Part shown: positions 5,115 through 5,813 of the stretch, piece after piece
How positions within the stretch are numbered: the stretch's first letter is position 1
How the letters are laid out: each line of letters begins with the position of its first letter
Assembly (NCBI GenBank): GCA_030635565.1
Contig: DAOVYP010000163.1
Coordinates: forward strand, 1 to 5,813
Direction: 5' to 3'
Origin: Spirochaeta sp.
GTDB lineage: Bacteria > Spirochaetota > Spirochaetia > DSM-2461
DNA: 5,813 nt
Position numbers and translations under genes: made by a program
Notes under the pieces: model-generated
The model's input: only the letters and a program-made list of their open reading frames with translations
The model's database searches: none
Told to the model about the DNA's origin: nothing

Positions 5115-5813
5115 ATTTACGAAAGTGAACCCTTATTTCAATCGATTAAAATCGGTAAAAGAACAGCCTTCAACCGCTTTGTAATTAACGCGGTGGAGTG
5201 CTGTGATGCAGATAAAAACGGTAATCCCACCCCTCTCACCCTGGCCCGTTATAAACAGCACTTCCGGAACGGTTGTTCGATCGTCATCCTTGAAGCCATC
5301 AGCGTAACGGATGCAAACCGGGGACGCCTGAACCAGCTCCAGGTCCAGCCCAGGAATGCCAGATCCCTGGCCAACTTCGTCAGGAAAGTAAAGGAGGTAA
5401 ATAAAGACGTCATCTTCATATGGCAACTTTCACACTCCGGAGAACTCAGTAATCCTGATTTCTCACGACGGATTTGTGTTAAACCGTTTCCCGGTTTCGG
5501 TGGCGATCTTTTAAGTGAAGAAGACGTCGAGGATATTGAAGACAAGTTTGTATTGGCAGCCAAGATCTGCCACGACAGCGGCGCCGATGGAGTGGATTTT
5601 AAAAACTGCCACGGCTACCTCGGTTCCCAGTTGGTACGACCATACAATGATCGGAAATGGAAATATGGTGGTTCCTTCGCGACCCGCACCCGTTTCACAT
5701 TCAATGTCTATGAACCCATGGTGAGGGAAATCAACGATGCGAACTTTATCTACCGATCCAAAGTCTCCATCTGGGAAGGTTTCCCCGGCGGACAGGGCAG
5801 CGCCGGTCCTGAA
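5115..5813 (+). CDS. N-terminal part of an OYE-like NADH:flavin oxidoreductase
   Basis: The frame runs off the right edge after 233 codons. It matches the FMN-binding TIM barrel of the old yellow enzyme / 2,4-dienoyl-CoA reductase family, which reduces activated C=C bonds with NAD(P)H. Visible landmarks, numbered from ATT 5115, are EPLFQSIKIGKRTAFNRFV (5-23, usual barrel entry), QLSHSG (104-109), GADGVDFKNCHGYLGSQ (156-172), and RPYNDRKWKYGGSFATRTRF (175-194, cf. the family N-x-R-x-D-x-YGGS-x-x-NR signature). The normal catalytic His of H-x-x-(H/N)-GYL is replaced by K163, while H166 is kept. No ATG, GTG or TTG lies between the in-frame TAA 5097-5099 and the conserved N terminus, so ATT 5115 (7 bases after GGAGG) or ATC 5112 is the likely start. 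Family members are about 350-420 residues, or about 650 with extra Fe-S/FAD domains; which type this is cannot be seen. Confidence 0.85.
   Translation, partial: MYESEPLFQSIKIGKRTAFNRFVINAVECCDADKNGNPTPLTLARYKQHFRNGCSIVILEAISVTDANRGRLNQLQVQPRNARSLANFVRKVKEVNKDVIFIWQLSHSGELSNPDFSRRICVKPFPGFGGDLLSEEDVEDIEDKFVLAAKICHDSGADGVDFKNCHGYLGSQLVRPYNDRKWKYGGSFATRTRFTFNVYEPMVREINDANFIYRSKVSIWEGFPGGQGSAGPE

Noticed and set aside
5080..5184. ATG 5080 frame (MIEKINNPEG...) as a small gene or as the start of the OYE-like protein
   Set aside because: It is in a different frame from the OYE-like protein, ends at 5184, lacks a ribosome binding site and resembles no family; using it would need a frameshift for which nothing in the sequence speaks.

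Overview
The window is a 5.8-kb stretch of bacterial chromosome with roughly balanced base composition (about half G+C by eye). All genes that can be supported lie on the + strand. Coding is dense, with good Shine-Dalgarno sites and no rRNA, tRNA, insertion sequence or CRISPR array. The organism cannot be identified from this alone. A GH4 glycosidase beside Gfo/Idh/MocA and old-yellow-enzyme-like oxidoreductases would fit an anaerobic or facultative sugar-degrading bacterium such as a spirochaete or a clostridial or Lentisphaerae-like lineage, but that is a guess.

Layout. (1) Positions 3-605 hold the 3' end of an unrecognised Trp-rich, probably helical protein. It is followed by a small 82-residue protein (658-906) resembling DUF2007 'putative signal transducing' proteins. 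(2) Positions 907-1009 form a regulatory-looking gap with a weak sigma70-like promoter, an imperfect 22-bp palindrome, a possible 9-codon leader ORF and a strong ribosome binding site. (3) Positions 1010-2182 encode a 390-residue Gfo/Idh/MocA NAD(P)-dependent sugar oxidoreductase. After a gap with three stacked inverted repeats, 2302-3288 encodes a 328-residue TIM-barrel sugar isomerase/epimerase-like enzyme with an intact metal-binding set. (4) Positions 3289-3596 are a 308-base gap with a possible decayed ORF, a bulged stem-loop and a 13-bp palindrome. (5) Positions 3597-5036 encode a complete 479-residue GH4 glycosidase with a CHGV motif, unlike the CN-x-P motif of phospho-sugar enzymes. 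(6) From 5115 to the window end runs the N-terminal 233 codons of an old-yellow-enzyme (OYE)-like flavin oxidoreductase. It has no ATG, GTG or TTG at its apparent start and an unusual Lys in its active-site motif.

How the genes may work together. The four large genes are co-directional and look like a cytoplasmic catabolic module for an unphosphorylated glycoside. GH4 enzymes cleave glycosidic bonds by NAD+-dependent oxidation at C3, elimination, water addition and re-reduction. Gfo/Idh/MocA enzymes oxidise or reduce sugar hydroxyls. Isomerase-like TIM-barrel proteins next to them often act on the resulting keto-sugars. OYE-type enzymes reduce activated C=C bonds. My inference is a pathway built on 3-keto-sugar redox chemistry. 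The substrate is not readable from the sequence, and no transporter or regulator lies inside the window. The points most worth checking are the atypical OYE-like enzyme and its start codon, the GH4 specificity motif, and the possible broken gene between the isomerase and GH4 genes.
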